64,000 bases of DNA from DASXAI01 sp963728985 (lineage in GTDB: Bacteria; Actinomycetota; Acidimicrobiia; Acidimicrobiales; Ilumatobacteraceae), in assembly GCA_963728985.1 (NCBI GenBank), contig CAVSME010000005.1, forward strand, positions 1-64,000. The letters run 5' to 3'. Shown one piece after another: positions 1 to 7,867 of this stretch. Within the stretch, counting starts at the first letter, position 1, and every line of letters begins with the position of its first letter. Below the pieces are notes generated by a model. That model was not told the DNA's origin. It saw only the letters and a program-made list of their open reading frames with translations, and ran no database searches. Made by a program: the position numbers and the translations under genes.

Positions 1-1061
1 CGGATCTCCAGGACGTCGCCGTCGACCACCTCGTAGTCCTTGCCCTCGACGCGCAGCTTGCCCACGTCCTTGGCCTTGTTCCACGAACCCAGCTCCAGCA
101 GCTCGTCCCAGTGGATGACCTCGGCCCGGATGAACCCCCGTTGCATGTCGGTGTGGATGCGCCCAGCGCACTCGGGCGCCTTGGCGCCGGCCCGGAACGT
201 CCACGCCCGGCTCTCCTTCTCGCCGGTCGTGAAGAACGTCCGCAAGCCGAGGAGGTGGTACGCCGCTCGCACCATGCGGGGCAGCGCGCCTTCACCGAGC
301 CCGAGGGCGTCGAGCATCTCGGTGCGGTCGGCGGCGTCGAGCTGGATCGCTTCGGCTTCGAGTTGCACGCACATGCCGAGCACATCGGCGCCCGGCAGTT
401 CGGCCGCGACCTTGGCTTCAAGCGCCGGGATGGCATCGAGCTCGTCCTCGCCGACGTTCACCACGGCGAGCACCGGCTTGTTGGTCAACAAGTAGTGCGA
501 CTGCAGCAGCTCGCGCTGTGCGGCGTCGAAGCCGGCCCGGTAGATCGGTGTCCCGTCGCTCAGCGCCTTGTATGCCGCGTCGAGGGCGGCGGCTTCGTCG
601 GCCAGCGATCGATCGGCCTTCGCCGCTTTCTGGGCCCGGCCGAGGCGGCCCTCGACCGTCTCCAGGTCCGCCAGTGCCAGCTCGATCTCGACGACCCGCA
701 GGTGCTCCAGCGGATCGTCGGGGCCAGGCACGTCGGGGTCGGCGAACGCCCGCAGCACGAAGACGATGGCGTCGACCTCACGGATGCCACCCAGGAAGCG
801 GTTGCCGAGTCCCTCGCCCTTGCTCGCCCCCTCCACCAGCCCGCCGATGTCGACGACCTGGACGGTGGCGGCCACGACGTTCTTGCTCTTGGACATGGCG
901 GCCAGGTCGTCGAGGCGGTGGTCGAGCACCTTCGACACGCCGACATTGGGCTCCTTCGTGGCGAAGGCGTACGGGGCGGCCAGGGCACCGGCGTTGGTGA
1001 GAGCGTTGAAGAGAGATGATTTGCCGGCGTTGGGCAGGCCGACGAGACCGAAGCGTTCCAT
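1..1061 (-). CDS. ychF: YchF/OLA1-family P-loop ATPase, 3' end outside window
   Basis: TRAFAC-class nucleotide-binding protein that associates with ribosomes; the family prefers ATP over GTP. Visible motifs are the Walker A GLPNAGKSS (residues 8-16), the switch region VDIGGLVEGASKGEGLG, and NVGEDE in place of a canonical NKxD, which is the YchF signature explaining relaxed guanine specificity. The C-terminal TGS-type domain ends in DGDVLEI at the window edge, so only a few residues are missing from a protein of about 360 aa. The start is ATG at 1061 (MERFGLVG). A TAGCGT -10 box sits on this strand at 1078-1073, implying a very short leader. It is divergent from the PHP gene with only 31 nt between the starts. 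Confidence 0.93.
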   Translation of the reverse strand, partial: MERFGLVGLPNAGKSSLFNALTNAGALAAPYAFATKEPNVGVSKVLDHRLDDLAAMSKSKNVVAATVQVVDIGGLVEGASKGEGLGNRFLGGIREVDAIVFVLRAFADPDVPGPDDPLEHLRVVEIELALADLETVEGRLGRAQKAAKADRSLADEAAALDAAYKALSDGTPIYRAGFDAAQRELLQSHYLLTNKPVLAVVNVGEDELDAIPALEAKVAAELPGADVLGMCVQLEAEAIQLDAADRTEMLDALGLGEGALPRMVRAAYHLLGLRTFFTTGEKESRAWTFRAGAKAPECAGRIHTDMQRGFIRAEVIHWDELLELGSWNKAKDVGKLRVEGKDYEVVDGDVLEI

Positions 1062-1080
1062 GTCGGTTGGCCACGCTACC

Positions 1081-1086
1081 TAGCCT
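1081..1086 (+). promoter_or_regulatory. -10 box (TAGCCT), leaderless-type promoter
   Basis: TAGCCT lies 6 nt before the ATG at 1093. It fits the TAnnnT -10 spacing that puts the transcription start on the start codon. It helps decide the 5' end of the frameshifted PHP gene. Confidence 0.5.
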
Positions 1087-1092
1087 TGGGGC

Positions 1093-2104
1093 ATGGACCC
1101 CGAGGTGGCGCTGGCCCGCATCGTGCACTGCCTGGATCGCGCCCATGTCGGTGGCTTCAAGACGAAGGCCTGGTCAGGGGCATTGGCGCCGGGTGCGCCA
1201 GACCGACCCCGAGGAGCTGGCGACGCTGGCGGCCAAAGGCGATCTGAAGGACCTGCCCGGCATCGGTGACGCGTCGGCCAGGGTGATCACCGAGGCCCTG
1301 GCGGGTGAGGTGCCGGCGTATTTGGAGAAGCTCGAGGCCGAGACGGCGGTGCCCATCACCCCGGGCGGGGCCGAGATCAGGGCTGCCCTGCGGGGTGATT
1401 GCCACAGCCACTCGACGTGGAGCGACGGCGGGGCGTCGATCGAGGCGATGGCCACGACGGCGCGGGACCTCGGCCACGAGTACCTGGTGCTCACCGACCA
1501 CTCGCCCCGGCTCACCATCGCCCACGGGCTCAACCGTGAGCGCCTCCTCACCCAGCTCGACGAGATCGCCGCCCTGAACGAGTCGCTCGCTCCGTTCCGG
1601 ATCCTGACGGGGATGGAGGTCGACATCCTCGAGGACGGTGCCCTCGACCTCGACGACGACCTGCTGGCCCGCCTCGACGTGGTGGTGGCGAGCGTGCACT
1701 CGAAGCTGCGCTCGGAACGGCAGAAGATGACCGAGCGGATGGTGCTGGCGGTGGCCAGCCCCCACGTGGACATCCTGGGCCACTGCACCGGGCGGCTGAT
1801 CGGGAAGCGGCCCGAATCGGTCTTCGACGCCGACTACGTGTTCGCCGCCTGCGCCCAGTTCGGCACGGCAGTGGAGATCAATTGCCGGCCCGAGCGGCTC
1901 GACCCGCCGCTGGAACTGCTCGACGCCGCCATCGACCACGGCTGCTACTTCTCCATCGACACCGACGCTCATGCCACCGGTCAGCTCGAGTGGCAGCCCC
2001 ACGGCTGCGACCGCGCCGCCGAGCGGGGTGTCCCCATCGAGCGGGTCATCAACTCCTGGTCGATGGACGAACTGCTGGACTGGGCGGCAACCAAGGAGCG
2101 GTAG
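1093..2104 (+). CDS. PHP-domain phosphoesterase with N-terminal helix-hairpin-helix, frameshifted
   Basis: The N-terminal part (MDPEVALARIVHCLDRA...) begins at ATG 1093. Homology then jumps by +1 near 1171, just after FKTKAW, into the frame carrying DPEELATLAAKGDLKDLPGIGDASA, a helix-hairpin-helix region. The C-terminal PHP domain carries metal-ligand motifs GDCHSHS and TDHSPRL, and DIDTDAHAT near the end. It resembles the PHP module of PolX DNA polymerases but has no polymerase domain, a stand-alone form common in actinobacteria that probably hydrolyses phosphoesters. Removing one base near 1171 restores one continuous frame. Either a sequence error or a recent mutation explains this; the downstream 300 residues look intact. 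Confidence 0.8.
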
Positions 2105-2117
2105 CCGGCCGCAGGGC

Positions 2118-2123
2118 TAGCGT
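2118..2123 (+). promoter_or_regulatory. -10 box (TAGCGT), leaderless-type promoter
   Basis: TAGCGT ends 7 nt before the ATG at 2131, and no Shine-Dalgarno is present, so the mRNA probably starts at the AUG. Confidence 0.5.
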
Positions 2124-2130
2124 GCCGCGC

Positions 2131-2937
2131 ATGGCGTCATCTCTCAGCCTGCAGACGCTCACCCTGGAGATCGGTGCCGATGCCGTCGCCGTCCTCACCC
2201 TGAACCGCCCGGACGAGGCCAACGCCATCAATGGGCCGATGGCATCGGAGCTGCGGGCGGTGGCGCTGTCGCTGTCGCGCGATGCGTCGGTGCGGGCCGT
2301 GCTGTTGCAGTCGTTCGGGCGGGTGTTCTGCGGGGGCGGCGACCTCGGGGCGTTCGCGGCGGCGCCCGCCGACGAGGTGTCCGAGTACATCGAGAGCCTC
2401 ACGATCGACCTCCACGCCGCGCTGGCCCGGTTCGCCAAGATGGACGCGCCGGTGGTGGCCGCCGTGTCGGGATCGGCGGGCGGAGCGGGCATGTCGCTCG
2501 TGGCGGCGTGCGACCTCGTCGTGGCCGGCGAATCGGCCAAGTTCACGATGGGCTACACGAGAGCCGGCCTCGTGCCCGACGGCACCTCGTCGTTCTTCCT
2601 CGCCCGTGTCGTCGGCCTGCGCCGGGCGTGCGATCTCGTCCTCACCAACCGGGTGCTGACCGCCGCCCAGGCCGAGGAGTGGGGCCTGGTGAACCGGGTC
2701 GTGCCGGACGCGGCCGTGCGCGACGAGGCGCTGGCACTGGCCCGGACGCTGGCGGCAGGCCCGACGAGGGCCTTCGGTCTGGCCAAGCGGGTGCTGTGCG
2801 AAGGGGCGGCCAGCTCGCTGGAAGACGCCATGGAACGCGAGTCGCGCTACATCGCGCAAGCGGCAGCCACCGACGACGCCGCTGAAGGCATCGCCGCGTT
2901 CGTGGCCAAGCGAGCGGCCCAGTTCCAGGGCCGCTGA
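2131..2937 (+). CDS. Enoyl-CoA hydratase/isomerase family protein
   Basis: Crotonase-fold protein of 268 aa acting on acyl-CoA thioesters. Visible features are the N-terminal LTLNRPDEANAINGPM strand-helix, oxyanion-hole segments FCGGGDLGAFA and GSAGGAGMSLVAACDLV, and a C-terminal helix with KRAAQFQ. The second catalytic Glu typical of classical hydratases is not obvious; in that region there is YTRAGLVPDGTSSFFL, with Asp, which is more like isomerases of the PaaG group. The exact reaction is therefore uncertain. The start ATG is fixed by the -10 box immediately upstream. Confidence 0.88.
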   Translation: MASSLSLQTLTLEIGADAVAVLTLNRPDEANAINGPMASELRAVALSLSRDASVRAVLLQSFGRVFCGGGDLGAFAAAPADEVSEYIESLTIDLHAALARFAKMDAPVVAAVSGSAGGAGMSLVAACDLVVAGESAKFTMGYTRAGLVPDGTSSFFLARVVGLRRACDLVLTNRVLTAAQAEEWGLVNRVVPDAAVRDEALALARTLAAGPTRAFGLAKRVLCEGAASSLEDAMERESRYIAQAAATDDAAEGIAAFVAKRAAQFQGR

Positions 2938-2973
2938 CACCTTCGCGCCTGGTGGGCGGCGCATCGTCGCAGG

Positions 2974-2979
2974 TAGGGT
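2974..2979 (+). promoter_or_regulatory. -10 box (TAGGGT), leaderless-type promoter for bL37
   Basis: TAGGGT ends 8 nt before the ATG of the 28-aa ribosomal-protein gene at 2988. Having its own promoter supports that tiny gene being real. Confidence 0.5.
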
Positions 2980-2987
2980 GGTGCGCC

Positions 2988-3074
2988 ATGTCGAAGAAGA
3001 CCAAGAAGAAGAAGGCGCGCATGCGGCGCTCGAAGGCGAACCACGGCAAGCGCCCCAACATGGGCCGGGGCTGA
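2988..3074 (+). CDS. Very small basic ribosomal protein, bL37-like (28 aa)
   Basis: A 28-residue, Lys/Arg-rich product that begins MSKKTKKKKARMRRS and ends SKANHGKRPNMGRG. The SKANHGKRPN block matches the C-terminus of bL37, the tiny actinobacterial 50S protein found in mycobacterial ribosome structures (recalled from the family, not searched). The gene has its own TAGGGT -10 box 8 nt upstream and is followed at once by the prolyl oligopeptidase gene. Its size means automated annotation will often miss it. The alternative is a generic basic peptide, but the NHGKRPN match is specific. Confidence 0.8.
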   Translation: MSKKTKKKKARMRRSKANHGKRPNMGRG

Positions 3075-3091
3075 TCAGCTCCGACTCGACG

Positions 3092-5122
3092 GTGGTTCTA
3101 CCGGCGCCGCCCTCCCGCCGTGACGGCGTCGTCGACGTCCTCCACGGCGTGGCCGTGGCCGATCCCTACCGGTGGCTCGAAGACAGCACGGCCGCCGAGG
3201 TCGCCGACTGGACGGCGGCCCAGAACGAACGCACCCGCCAGGCGCTCGCCGCCAGGCCCGATCGACCGGCCTGGCACGAGCGCCTCGTCGCGTTGCTCGG
3301 GGCTCGCGTCTCGGCCGGCTGCCGCCTCGCCGGCGATCGCGTGTTCGCGCTGGAACGCGCCGATGGCCAGTCGCAGTTCGCCCTCGTCGTGCGCTCGGCC
3401 CTGGATCCGGCGGCGCCGGCGCAGGTCGTCCTCGATCCATCGAGCCGCGCTGCCGACGCCGCCGTGGCCATCGATTGGTACCACCCGTCACCGGCGGGCG
3501 ACCTGGTCGCCTACGGCACCTCGGAGGGCGGCGACGAGCGCTCGACGCTCCGGGTGATCGACGTCGAGACGGGCGATCACCGGCCCGACGACATCCCCGA
3601 CACGCGGGCTGCTTCCGTGGGCTGGCTGCCCGACGGCACCGGGTTCCTGTACACGCGCTACCCGGACGGCGACGAGTACCACCGCATGGTCTATGCCCAC
3701 ACGTTGGGCGGGGATTGGCACGACGACCCGCTCGTCTGGGGCGAGCTGCCGACGCCCGAGTCGTGGCCCGAGGTGGAGGTCTCGCCCGACGGCCGCTGGG
3801 CCGTCGTGCACGTGCTCGTCGGCTGGGGCCGCGTCGACGTCCACCTCCTCGATCGATCGAGCGGTACGTGGCGCACCCTGGTCGCCGAGCGCGATGCGCT
3901 GACCCATCTCAACTTCGACGGCGATCGCCTGGTCGGCACGACGACCTGGGATGCTCCTCGCGGGCGGGTCGTCGCCGTTCCGCTCCCGGAGGGCGACGGC
4001 GACTGGCGGACGCTGGTGCCGGAGGGTGACAGCGTGCTCGAGAGCTGCCGCCCGGCGGGCGGAGCGCTGCTCGTAACGTCGACCTTGCGAGCCGTGGGTC
4101 GCTTGCACCGCTACGACGCTGATGGGGCGCCCCTCGGCGAGGTGGCGCTGCCCGAGCTGGGATCGTTCGCCGGGTTCGATGCCCGCGCCGAACGGGCGCT
4201 GGCGTTCGTCCAGCTGGAGTCCTTCACCCGGCCGGGTGCGCTGTTCCGGTGGACGCCGGATGGCGGGCTCGAGCCCTGGGCCGACGCCAGCGACGGCGCC
4301 CTCGATCCGTCGGCATTCAGGGTCCGCCAGGTGCGCTACCCGTCGCTCGACGGCACCGAGATCGGGCTGTTCCTCATCCACCGGGCCGACGTGACGCCGA
4401 GCGCCGAGACACCGGCCGTCCTGAACGGCTACGGCGGGTTCGCCATCGCCTCCTCGCCGGCGTGGTCGCCGGCCATCGCCGCCTGGTGCGGGCAGGGCGG
4501 CCTCTATGCCGTCGCCGGGCTGCGCGGCGGGTACGAGGAAGGCGAGGACTGGCACCGAGCCGGCCGCCGCCAGCACAAGCAGCGGGTGTTCGACGACTTC
4601 GCCGCCGCCGCCGACCATCTGGTGGCTTCCGGGCTGACGTCGACGCCGCGCCTCGCCCTGCGGGGCGGCTCCAACGGGGGGCTCCTGGTGGGGGCGGCGC
4701 TGACTCAGCGGCCCGACCTCGCCCGGGCGGTCCACTGCGCCGTGCCGCTGCTCGACATGGTGCGCTACCCGCAATTCCTGATCGCCCGGCTGTGGACCGA
4801 CGAGTACGGCGACCCCGACGTGGCCGAGGAATTCGCGTGGTTGTGGTCGTACTCGCCCTACCACCACGTGGACTCGGGCACCTGCTACCCGGCGGTCCTG
4901 TTCACCGCCGCCGAGGGCGATTCGCGCGTCGACGCCCTGCACGCCCGCAAGATGGCGGCGGCGCTGCAGTCGGCGACATCGTGCGGCGACCGGCACCCGA
5001 TCCTGCTGCGCCAGGAGGACCGCGCCGGCCATGGCGTGGGCAAGCCCCTGCTGAAGCAGGCCGACGAGCTGGCCGACGTGCTCGCCTTCTTCTCCTGGCA
5101 GCTCGGCATGCCGGCGCCGTAG
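3092..5122 (+). CDS. Prolyl oligopeptidase family serine peptidase (S9A)
   Basis: Peptidase of about 676 aa cleaving after Pro in short peptides; cytoplasmic, as no signal peptide is visible. The N-terminus has the family signature VLHGVAVADPYRWLED. The middle is a beta-propeller. The C-terminal alpha/beta-hydrolase domain has the nucleophile motif GGSNGG (Ser about 527), the Asp region GDSRVDALHARK and the catalytic His in GHGVGKP. The GTG at 3092 is chosen because homology starts a few residues later (PAPPSRRDGVVD). An in-frame upstream ATG at 2978 would overlap the bL37 gene entirely and adds no conserved sequence. Confidence 0.9.
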   Translation: MVLPAPPSRRDGVVDVLHGVAVADPYRWLEDSTAAEVADWTAAQNERTRQALAARPDRPAWHERLVALLGARVSAGCRLAGDRVFALERADGQSQFALVVRSALDPAAPAQVVLDPSSRAADAAVAIDWYHPSPAGDLVAYGTSEGGDERSTLRVIDVETGDHRPDDIPDTRAASVGWLPDGTGFLYTRYPDGDEYHRMVYAHTLGGDWHDDPLVWGELPTPESWPEVEVSPDGRWAVVHVLVGWGRVDVHLLDRSSGTWRTLVAERDALTHLNFDGDRLVGTTTWDAPRGRVVAVPLPEGDGDWRTLVPEGDSVLESCRPAGGALLVTSTLRAVGRLHRYDADGAPLGEVALPELGSFAGFDARAERALAFVQLESFTRPGALFRWTPDGGLEPWADASDGALDPSAFRVRQVRYPSLDGTEIGLFLIHRADVTPSAETPAVLNGYGGFAIASSPAWSPAIAAWCGQGGLYAVAGLRGGYEEGEDWHRAGRRQHKQRVFDDFAAAADHLVASGLTSTPRLALRGGSNGGLLVGAALTQRPDLARAVHCAVPLLDMVRYPQFLIARLWTDEYGDPDVAEEFAWLWSYSPYHHVDSGTCYPAVLFTAAEGDSRVDALHARKMAAALQSATSCGDRHPILLRQEDRAGHGVGKPLLKQADELADVLAFFSWQLGMPAP

Positions 5123-5125
5123 GGT
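5120..5125 (+). promoter_or_regulatory. -10 box (TAGGGT), leaderless-type promoter
   Basis: TAGGGT overlaps the stop of the peptidase gene and ends 8 nt before the ATG at 5134, supporting that ATG as the true start of the frameshifted VOC gene. Confidence 0.45.
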
Positions 5126-5133
5126 CCGCGCCG

Positions 5134-5779
5134 ATGACGACCATCGCCGAGCTGCACGTGGGCGACGATCCGCTGGCCTGGAAGGCGATCGGCCTCGACG
5201 TGGATGCCGGCCACACCGCCCACGTCGGGCACGTGCGCCTGCACTTCCACCCCGACAGCCCTCGAGCGCGGCATCTTCCGCTGGGTGCTGGCCGGCACCC
5301 CCGACGAGGACGTGACGGACGTGGACGGGCTGGCGACCGGCCACGGCGAACCGCCGACACTGGCCGGCCTGGCGCCGTCCCATCTCCTGGGCGTCGAGGT
5401 CATCGACCACCTCGTGGTGGGCACGCCCGATGTGGACCGCACCGTGCGCGCCATCGAGCGCAGTCTCGGCCTGTCGCTCCGGCGCACCCGCGATGGCGAG
5501 AACGCCGGGCAGAAGGTGCGCCAGGCCTTCTTCCGCATGGGTGAGGTGGTACTGGAGCTCGTGGGCGGGCCCGAGCCCGACCCCGACGGAGGACCGGCGG
5601 CATTCTGGGGCTTGGCGTTCACGGTGGCGTCCCTGCAGGAGGCCGTCGACTTCCTCGGGACGGACCTCGTGAGCGAGCCCAAGCCGGCGGTGCAACCCGG
5701 GCGCTGGATCGCCACCGTCCGCTCGGAGGCGGGCCTGGCCGTGCCGGTGGCGTTGATGAGCGACGAAGCCGACCGCTGA
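5134..5779 (+). CDS. VOC (glyoxalase-fold) family protein, frameshifted
   Basis: The first about 42 residues (MTTIAELHVGDDPLAWKAIG...) are read from ATG 5134. Near 5260 the sense shifts by +1 into LERGIFRWVLAGTPDED and continues to the stop at 5779. The C-terminal part has a typical VOC domain: HLVVGTPDVDRTVRAIERS, then MGEVVLELVGGPEP, then WGLAFTV, with His and Glu in metal-ligand positions. The N-terminal part up to about residue 85 has no assigned function. Substrate unknown. The frameshift is a single base in CCCGACAGCCCTCGAG. If real, the protein would stop early and the second half would be silent. Confidence 0.72.
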
Positions 5780-5785
5780 TCGTTC

Positions 5786-6715
5786 TCATCGCCACTCCAG
5801 CCGCTCGTTCCAATGGGCCGTGCCCTCGGAGCAGTCGGCCCGGATAGGACACCAGCCACAGAGCGCCCCGGGGCTGACCATGGCGGCCCGTTGGGCCCGC
5901 AACACCTCGATGAGCTTGCGGGTGCCGTCGATGGTGCGGGCCATGGCCGCGTCGAGCACCGCGGGCGTGACGTCTTCCACCTCCAGGCGGGCGGCGTCCA
6001 GGTAGTACGTGGCCAGCTGCCGGGGCGGCACCCCCATGCGCGCCGTCTCCACGAGGGCGTAGAACCGCAGATCGTCGCGATGGTGAGCGGCGGGCACGCC
6101 GGTCTTCAGGTCGACGATGACCTTGTTCGGCTGATCCCCGGCGGGCGTGCCCAGCGTGAGGTCGACCCGGCCGGTGAGGCGCACCAGGCCGCCGAACAAG
6201 TCGATGCGCACGCCGGTCTCGGTGACCGGGCGCCACGCCGCCTTCAGTGGGGGGAAGCACTCCTGGAACGCGCTCACCAGATCGACCGCCTCGCTGCGCA
6301 GTTCCGCCCGCATCGCCTCACCCACGCCGCCGAGCCAACGGGACAACCCGTCGTCACCGTCGACCAGGATGGCCAGTGCCTCGTCGACCAGCTCGGTGGG
6401 GTGGGGCTCGCCGCGCCAGTTGATGGTGAGCTGCACCGCCTTGTGGACGACGCTGCCCCGAGCGGTGCGCGCTGTCCACTCGAAGCTGGCGTGGGTGCCG
6501 AGGAAGTGGCGCTCGCAGCTGTGGATGCGGGCCAGCGCATGCTTGTTGACGTAGAGCCGCTCCCCGGCCAGGTGTGCAGTGCTGTCGGCCAGTCCGGTCT
6601 CCAGTTCGGTGACGACGCGCCCGGCGAGGCCCTCAGGTGCCGGCGCGGCAGGGGCGTCCGGGCGGCCCAGGACGTGGAGCACCTGGCGCTGCGCGGGGTT
6701 GAGCGACGTCGTCAT
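5786..6715 (-). CDS. PD-(D/E)XK nuclease with RecB/Cas4-like Fe-S cysteines
   Basis: 309-aa protein resembling the stand-alone RecB-type nuclease domain (PDDEXK_1). Core motifs are GRVDLTLG (first Asp) and VIVDLKTG (D-x-K), with an N-terminal GSVVHKAVQ supplying the conserved His. One cysteine lies early (IHSCERHF, near residue 67) and three near the end (CGWCPIRADC), the layout that holds a 4Fe-4S cluster in Cas4, AddB and related nucleases. Likely acts in DNA repair or end processing. No helicase, cas or restriction gene is adjacent. The start ATG is 7 nt after a TAGGGT box on this strand. Confidence 0.82.
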   Translation of the reverse strand: MTTSLNPAQRQVLHVLGRPDAPAAPAPEGLAGRVVTELETGLADSTAHLAGERLYVNKHALARIHSCERHFLGTHASFEWTARTARGSVVHKAVQLTINWRGEPHPTELVDEALAILVDGDDGLSRWLGGVGEAMRAELRSEAVDLVSAFQECFPPLKAAWRPVTETGVRIDLFGGLVRLTGRVDLTLGTPAGDQPNKVIVDLKTGVPAAHHRDDLRFYALVETARMGVPPRQLATYYLDAARLEVEDVTPAVLDAAMARTIDGTRKLIEVLRAQRAAMVSPGALCGWCPIRADCSEGTAHWNERLEWR

Positions 6716-6722
6716 GGGCCCG

Positions 6723-6728
6723 ACCCTA
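6723..6728 (-). promoter_or_regulatory. -10 box (TAGGGT on minus strand), leaderless-type promoter
   Basis: Read on the minus strand, TAGGGT ends 7 nt before the ATG of the nuclease gene at 6715. Confidence 0.5.
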
Positions 6729-6813
6729 CGAAGGGGGTGTCACGGAGTTCGGGGATGGGCCCCGAGAAGCGGCCGCCGAACTCTGTGGCACCCCTTCGCG
6801 ATGATCGCGATCC

Positions 6814-7146
6814 ATGGAACCGGCCACCACGCTGCAATTCGCCAACACCGCCCGCGCCCTCGCCAACGCCGCCCGCGCCAACGGCCTCGCCGTGCCCGGC
6901 TTCCGCAGCCCGCCGCGCCTGAACGGGGTCGATCGCACGCTGCGGCGCCGAGGCGCCACCGCGTCCATCGCCGTGCGCGTCCGGGGGCGGCCCTGGGCCG
7001 ACGTCCTGGCCGACATGATCGAGGGCGTCGTCGTGGCCAACGGCCTCGCCGGTGCCGAGGCCGACGCTGCTCGTACCGCGCTGTCGAGCGCGGCCGGTGA
7101 CGAGTTGGCCGCCCGCCGGGCGGCTCCATCGTCTCGCGTGGCGTGA
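6814..7146 (+). CDS. Hypothetical protein, 110 aa
   Basis: Small Ala/Arg-rich protein with no membrane segment or signal peptide. It contains a short plausible folded core (TASIAVRVRGRPWADVLADMIEGVVVANG). It sits between the nuclease gene (divergent) and tRNA-Leu. Similar small proteins of unknown function occur beside tRNA genes in actinobacteria, but I do not recognise a family. Codon third positions are strongly G/C like its neighbours, which supports coding. Confidence 0.55.
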   Translation: MEPATTLQFANTARALANAARANGLAVPGFRSPPRLNGVDRTLRRRGATASIAVRVRGRPWADVLADMIEGVVVANGLAGAEADAARTALSSAAGDELAARRAAPSSRVA

Positions 7147-7155
7147 TCGCCGGGT

Positions 7156-7161
7156 TAGCGT
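7156..7161 (+). promoter_or_regulatory. -10 box (TAGCGT) of tRNA-Leu
   Basis: TAGCGT ends 8 nt before the first base of the tRNA acceptor stem. Transcription would start at or next to the mature 5' end. Confidence 0.45.
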
Positions 7162-7169
7162 CGCGCCGG

Positions 7170-7253
7170 GCCCGGGTGGCGGAACCGGTAGACGCAGAGG
7201 GCTTAAACCCCTCGGACCGCAAGGTCGTGCGGGTTCAAATCCCGCCCCGGGCA
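7170..7253 (+). tRNA. tRNA-Leu, anticodon UAA
   Basis: A class II tRNA of 84 nt. The acceptor arms GCCCGGG and CCCGGGC pair perfectly. The anticodon stem GAGGG/CCCTC encloses the loop CTTAAAC with anticodon TAA. A long variable arm follows (GGACCGCAAGGTC). The T arm is GCGGG-TTCAAAT-CCCGC and the discriminator base is A at 7253. The next bases are CCT, so the 3' CCA is not fully encoded and must be added. Confidence 0.96.
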
Positions 7254-7271
7254 CCTTCCTGAGCAGTGGAC

Positions 7272-7724
7272 TCAGAGGGCGGGTCGGTCGCGGCGGCGCC
7301 GCAGGTGGCGCGAGAGATCACCACGGAGGCTCCCGTCGATCACCCGCTCCGCGAAGGTCCATGCTCCGTCGCGCCTGCGCAGCACGTCGCGATAGATGCC
7401 GGTGGCGATCGTCTGCGGTGGGAGGTCCGGAAGGCCTTGGAGCACCTGCACGTACGTCGACGCGTGAGCCGTCTCCCCATCGTCGTCGATGTCGACGACG
7501 AGGTTGTGCATGAGGTGGTTGGTGGCCGGGATGCCGTCGTAGAGGATCACGCAGCGGTCGACCAGGCGGCGAACGGCCGCCGACCCTGTCGCCGGGTCGT
7601 CGACCCCGCGCAGGTGCAGCGTGCCGTGCTCGAAGAGGGCGGCGAACGCGTCGAAGTCACCGCTGTCGAACGTGTAGGCGTAGGTGTGGTGCAGCCGCCG
7701 GATCTCCTCCATGTCGCTCACCAC
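7272..7724 (-). CDS. SnoaL-like / NTF2-fold protein
   Basis: 150-aa single-domain protein of the SnoaL_4-type group. It starts with EEIRRLHHTYAYTFDSGDFDAFAALF, the helix-turn-strand typical of this fold, and has HLMHNLVVDIDDDGETAHASTYVQVLQ in the central sheet. Members act as small hydrolases, isomerases or dehydratases, or as ligand binders, and substrate cannot be predicted. The GTG start at 7724 is preceded by an AGGGGAG ribosome-binding site. Divergent from the nitrilase-fold gene, with inverted repeats in between. Confidence 0.8.
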   Translation of the reverse strand: MVSDMEEIRRLHHTYAYTFDSGDFDAFAALFEHGTLHLRGVDDPATGSAAVRRLVDRCVILYDGIPATNHLMHNLVVDIDDDGETAHASTYVQVLQGLPDLPPQTIATGIYRDVLRRRDGAWTFAERVIDGSLRGDLSRHLRRRRDRPAL

Positions 7725-7790
7725 GTGCGCTCCCCTCGAGACGAACTGATCCGGGACGCCGGGCTCGAGCGGCGCCCGCGCTGAAGGTAG

Positions 7791-7819
7791 TCGCGCGGGT
7801 TCTCATGGCGCGACGAGAA
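7791..7819. promoter_or_regulatory. Nested inverted repeats, possible operator
   Basis: TCGCGC (7791-7796) pairs with GCGCGA (7808-7813), and TTCTC (7800-7804) pairs with GAGAA (7815-7819). They lie in the 143-nt divergent region between the SnoaL-like and nitrilase-fold genes, where a repressor could act on both. Confidence 0.35.
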
Positions 7820-7867
7820 TCATGGACGAGCGGCCCAGGAGTGGCTGCCTGACACTCGGGGGGATGC

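Noticed and set aside
3488..5695. Very long open frame on the minus strand opposite the prolyl oligopeptidase and VOC genes
   Set aside because: It is antisense to well-conserved coding sequence, has a low-complexity His/Arg/Gly composition and matches no family; long antisense frames are normal in GC-rich DNA.
5786..6715. Cas4 of a CRISPR system
   Set aside because: Although the Cys layout is Cas4-like, no cas1, cas2 or repeats are nearby, so a stand-alone RecB-type nuclease is the better call.
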